Origin: Nostoc sp. CMAA1605
GTDB lineage: Bacteria > Cyanobacteriota > Cyanobacteriia > Cyanobacteriales > Nostocaceae
Assembly: GCF_021596505.1 (NCBI RefSeq)
Contig: NZ_PJIZ01000055.1
Span: 1-43,030 of the forward strand
Direction of reading: 5' to 3'
DNA length: 43,030 nucleotides
Shown here: positions 40,830 to 43,030 of the stretch, piece by piece
How positions within the stretch are numbered: the stretch's first letter is position 1
How the letters are laid out: each line of letters opens with the position of its first letter
Notes under the pieces: model-generated
What the model saw: only the letters and a program-made list of their open reading frames with translations
Told to the model about the DNA's origin: nothing
Database searches by the model: none
Translations under genes and position numbers: made by a program

Positions 40830-41054
40830 TTATAGTGTATTTGTACTACGAGGTTGATAAGGTTTTCCCATCGGTTGATTTTGATATCGCTCGACTTCAA
40901 CATTTTCTATGTAGTAATAACGTCCAAGTTTGCAAGCTATAATTTGACCATTCTTAATTAAGTTGTGTACTCGTTGGCGTGTGACACCAAGTAATTTGGC
41001 AGCTTGAGCTACAGAGAGTAATTCAGCACCATTTTTAGCAATTGAGTCTGTCAT
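40830..41054 (-). CDS. Small helix-turn-helix (excisionase/MerR-type) protein
   Basis: The 74-residue protein has an excisionase-family HTH: LLSVAQAAKLLGVTRQRVHN (residues about 13-32) followed by LIKNGQIIACKLGRYYYIENVEVERY, the wing segment. The tail (about 60-74) is basic and low-complexity. It lies about 65 bases upstream of the methyltransferase on the same strand, the position of control (C) proteins in many restriction-modification systems, although those usually have an Xre-type HTH rather than this fold. It may time expression of the nuclease and methyltransferase, but that is inference from position. Confidence 0.8.
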   Translation of the reverse strand: MTDSIAKNGAELLSVAQAAKLLGVTRQRVHNLIKNGQIIACKLGRYYYIENVEVERYQNQPMGKPYQPRSTNTL

Positions 41055-41369
41055 ACGTTAGTCGAGAATAATGCTTGAAATTAACAGGTTTATCTAATCA
41101 AGATTGCATTTTCAAGCGTAACTCAGTCTTACTAGTGAGGAAAGCTCAAACCCTTCGACTTTGAAATCATCTGCTCAGTTAACAGATATATGTCGAGATG
41201 CTCACACTTCTAGAGCTACTTGACGGCGATTTCGGCAGGGCAATCGCCTACCGTACCCTGTACGATGCCTGCGGCGGGCGTAGCCATCGCATTCAGGTTT
41301 TAGAATAAAAGGGCGATCGCACCTAATCTTTTTTATTAGAATTCAGATATCAACCATCAAACTAACTAT
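41055..41369. other. 315-base region with decayed gene start and palindromic repeat
   Basis: Apart from the decayed copy at 41169-41252, the region has a palindromic repeat at about 41263-41289 (CGATG ... CATCG ends, core GCGGCGGGCGTAG, a word common in Nostoc genomes) and a HIP1 site at about 41322-41329. It should also hold the promoter of the toxin-antitoxin pair. No other gene is visible. Confidence 0.5.
41169..41252 (+). pseudogene. Decayed copy (left) of the 5' end of an HTH gene, flanking the toxin-antitoxin pair
   Basis: Bases 41169-41194 are identical to 42096-42121, and 41196-41252 closely match 42218-42276. The intervening 96 bases present in the right copy are missing here. In the remaining frame (DAHTSRAT, then stop TGA at 41221-41223, then RRF) it matches the right copy at protein level. 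It is not translated as a useful product. Confidence 0.75.
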
Positions 41370-41669
41370 ATGACTTTGCAAGAACTCAAAGAACAGATTG
41401 ATCAATTATCAACAAGCGATCGCCTAACTCTCATCTCTCTAATTATCGAATCAATCCAGCGTGAACACATCGATAATTTAGAACAAAGGCAGTTACCTGA
41501 GTTACCCGTTATTCCTGGTAGTTCTCTTAAAGGACATTTACGTTCACGTGTAGAACAAACAAATGTAATTCACCAAATGCGTGGATTTCTCAAAACGGAT
41601 CAGCCTGCGCCTACAGATAGTGAAGTGAAAGCCATGTTAGAACAACGTCTAGTAGAAAAATATCTATAA
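41370..41669 (+). CDS. Putative antitoxin of a PIN-domain toxin pair
   Basis: The 99-residue protein is not of a family I can name with certainty. It starts with an amphipathic part (TLQELKEQIDQLSTSDRLTLISLIIESI) of the kind seen in many cyanobacterial antitoxins, has a Pro-rich middle (QLPELPVIPGSSLKG), and a charged C-terminus (SEVKAMLEQRLVEKYL) that could wrap the toxin. Its TAA stop overlaps by one base the ATG of the PIN-domain gene (TAATG at 41667-41671), which is typical of a coupled antitoxin-toxin pair. The antitoxin call rests on this arrangement. The frame is intact. Confidence 0.8.
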   Translation: MTLQELKEQIDQLSTSDRLTLISLIIESIQREHIDNLEQRQLPELPVIPGSSLKGHLRSRVEQTNVIHQMRGFLKTDQPAPTDSEVKAMLEQRLVEKYL

Positions 41670-42109
41670 TGAGAGTCTTAGTTGATACAAATATTATTTT
41701 AGATTTTCTACTAGAAAGAAATCCCTTCTTTTCAGATGCAGAAATATTGTTTCAAGCGATCAGTTCTGGAGAAATTGTTGGTTATGTGACGGCAACAACT
41801 TTAACTGATATATTCTACGTTGCTAAAAGACAAACCCAAAGTATTGAGCGTGCAAGACAAGCAATCTCAATGATCATAGCTACTATGGAGATTTGTCTAG
41901 TTGATCGTTCTACTCTTGAAGCTGCTCTAATTACTGGTATTACAGATTTTGAAGATGCTGTGCAAATTGCTTGTGCGATCGCTCAAAATTTAGATGCGAT
42001 TGTAACTCGTGATACTAAATTTGCCGATGCTTCGATTCCTGTATTGTCTGTGAGTCAGATATTACAACAGCTCTCTTTAAGTCAAAATAGAGACGATCTG
42101 CTCAGTTAA
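41669..42109 (+). CDS. PIN-domain ribonuclease toxin (VapC-like)
   Basis: The 146-residue protein is a PIN-domain protein: VLVDTNIILDFLLER (acidic Asp6), the middle TLTDIFYVAKR, TDFEDAVQIACA (Asp93, Asp96) and IVTRDTKFAD (Asp115). These are the metal-binding acidic residues of the PIN nuclease fold, all present. VapC-type toxins cleave tRNA or rRNA. The gene overlaps the antitoxin stop by one base and ends 12 bases before the decayed repeat at 42096 begins to repeat, i.e. its last codons lie within the direct repeat (ATCTGCTCAG encodes the end of the protein). Intact and likely functional. Confidence 0.9.
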   Translation: MRVLVDTNIILDFLLERNPFFSDAEILFQAISSGEIVGYVTATTLTDIFYVAKRQTQSIERARQAISMIIATMEICLVDRSTLEAALITGITDFEDAVQIACAIAQNLDAIVTRDTKFADASIPVLSVSQILQQLSLSQNRDDLLS

Positions 42110-42281
42110 CAGATATATGTCAAACTCGCTCAAAGCATCAACAACTGGACTGGGAATTGTAGACAAGGCGCGAAAACGTCTTGGGTGGACTAAAACTAGT
42201 ACGGCGCGTTGGTGGCAAGATGCTCACACTTCTAGAGCTACTTTACGGCGATTTTGGCAGGGCGATCGCACCTACGCTTAA
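42096..42281 (+). pseudogene. Remnant of the N-terminus of an HTH/NTPase-type gene (right copy)
   Basis: ATG 42117 opens a 54-codon frame ending at TAA 42279-42281. The peptide (SLKASTTGLGIVDKARKRLG, WTKTSTARWWQDAHTSRATL, RRFWQGDR) resembles the HTH-like N-terminal domain found at the start of large multidomain (NACHT/WD-repeat or AAA-type) proteins in filamentous cyanobacteria; this is from memory. The rest of the protein is gone: after RRFWQGDR similarity stops and the frame runs into the 3' end of the DUF3368 gene. A shorter, decayed copy lies at 41169-41252, so the toxin-antitoxin pair stands between two pieces of the same gene start. Confidence 0.65.
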
Positions 42282-42769
42282 TTATCCTCCCCAACAAGCT
42301 GTAAAATTCGATTGTATAAAGCTGCATCAATCCAAAACCCTGCTTGATTACGCAAAGCATCCATTAAGGGTTTGACTGTCGAAATCAGTCCTCGACTTTT
42401 CGCTTCAACTAAAATGCCTAAAATCCCTACATATCGAAGTTGCAGTCTATCAGCAATCAAACGACCACGACGTTCATCAATCAAAAGTTGATCCGCTTTG
42501 ATTTCTAGTGCCAAAGCGATTGCTTCAGCTTCACCTTTATCTAAGTCATTTGCCAATGCTTCTACAACATTGGGATCGCTCACTTGACGAGTTTGAATCC
42601 AGTCAAAAGTTTTGACTTCAGTTGCACCTGCTACGGGAAATTCGGGATCAGTTAGTTCTTGGTAAACTGCTTCCGGGATAATCACCGTATCATATAGTTG
42701 TTGTAGTCAGTTCAGGTGATTGATGGCTGCAAGATTGTTGATCGGTGAGGTCTCGCTAACAATAATCAT
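42278..42769 (-). pseudogene. DUF3368 (PIN-like) protein with an internal TGA
   Basis: The frame from ATG 42769 reads MIIVSETSPINNLAAINHLN, then a TGA (42709-42707), then LQQLYDTVIIPEAVYQEL and the rest of a normal DUF3368 protein (KGEAEAIALALEIKADQLLI, DERRGRLIADRL, GILGILVEAKSRGLI). A TTA-to-TGA change would explain the stop. DUF3368 proteins have a PIN-like fold and are the likely toxin partner of UPF0175 antitoxins. Besides the nonsense codon, the first conserved acidic residue (usually SDTSP) is SETSP here, a second sign of decay. A downstream GTG at 42685 could start a shortened product without the first active-site residue. The start overlaps the upstream gene by ATGA. Confidence 0.82.
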
Positions 42770-43011
42770 AACCTGCCCATATTCTGCAAGTTTTTGATGT
42801 CTTGTTCAAAATCATCCACCCCATAGTGAACCGGAATTTGACGGCTGGCAAGCAAATGCTGAAATGCAATCCGGTTCATCCCTGCCAAACGACTGGCTTG
42901 AGCAAGGGTGAGTTTATCTTTCTGAAACAGCATAACTGCAATTTCTTGTTTCAGTTCAGCATCAGTCATACGGGTTGCAGCTAAAATTTCATCAGGAATA
43001 ACGATGCTCAT
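42766..43011 (-). CDS. UPF0175-family antitoxin-like protein
   Basis: The 81-residue protein matches the UPF0175 family: an N-terminal IVIPDEILAATRMTDAELKQ, the helical EIAVMLFQKDKLTLAQASRLAGMNRIAFQHLLASRQIPVHYGVDDF with an HTH-like LTLAQASRLAGMNRIAFQHL, and a short acidic C-terminus. The family pairs with DUF3368 proteins in probable toxin-antitoxin systems. Its TGA overlaps the ATG of the DUF3368 gene (42769-42766). The antitoxin gene is intact while its partner is interrupted. Confidence 0.9.
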   Translation of the reverse strand: MSIVIPDEILAATRMTDAELKQEIAVMLFQKDKLTLAQASRLAGMNRIAFQHLLASRQIPVHYGVDDFEQDIKNLQNMGRL

Positions 43012-43030
43012 GGCTGGATTTATCTCTACA

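Noticed and set aside
42181..42375. 64-codon frame starting MGGLKLVRRVGG
   Set aside because: It reads the decayed HTH gene start in a wrong frame and the antisense of DUF3368; the supported frame is the one from ATG 42117.

Overview
The window looks like a chromosomal segment of a filamentous, heterocyst-forming cyanobacterium of the Nostoc/Anabaena group. The reasons are frequent HIP1 octamers (GCGATCGC), abundant heptanucleotide short tandem repeats (STRR) between genes, a Gap2-type glyceraldehyde-3-phosphate dehydrogenase, a near-identical relative of the structurally known Nostoc punctiforme dynamin BDLP1, and the murC/murB, nadD-gap2, efp-accB gene neighbourhoods. The organism call is inference from these features; no database was searched.

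Layout. 1-7.5 kb is mostly housekeeping: the end of a LuxR-type regulator, a low-molecular-weight tyrosine phosphatase, EbfC, MurB and MurC on the minus strand, then NadD and Gap2 on the plus strand, and a thiL that carries a one-base frameshift. 7.7-11.4 kb is an accessory patch: a Uma2 nuclease broken by an amber codon, a divergent LysR/aspartoacylase pair with a dyad-rich control region, a small membrane protein, and a toxin-antitoxin pair with a frameshifted toxin. 11.5-19.1 kb is housekeeping again: lumenal cyclophilin, EF-P, the biotin carrier AccB, an ArsR-type regulator, a GerMN protein, ProS and an acyltransferase. 19.2-21.2 kb is a ScaI-like type II restriction-modification pair. 21.4-31.5 kb holds a multi-PAS histidine kinase, a caspase-GUN4 fusion, a cytoplasmic alpha-amylase, a DUF5331-like protein, a [2Fe-2S] protein and cysteine synthase.

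31.6-39.0 kb is the most striking block: a small coiled-coil/membrane protein, a BDLP1 orthologue and a second dynamin-like GTPase ending in a DnaJ J-domain run in one direction, facing a VIT-vWA protein across a shared terminator. 39.1-41.1 kb is a second restriction-modification system whose endonuclease is clearly related to BamHI, with its methyltransferase and a small HTH protein. 41.1-43.0 kb is a toxin-antitoxin patch: one intact PIN-domain pair flanked by two decayed copies of the 5' end of a larger HTH gene, and a UPF0175/DUF3368 pair whose toxin-like gene is interrupted by a stop codon.

Two themes recur. First, about nine genes have tandem repeats that start at, or within a few bases of, the stop codon, sometimes supplying the stop itself. 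Second, four genes carry single lesions (two homopolymer indels, two nonsense codons), mostly in addiction or selfish-type genes, with thiL the surprising exception. A by-eye scan found no AGTACT and no GGATCC in the window, in line with the predicted specificities of the two restriction systems.
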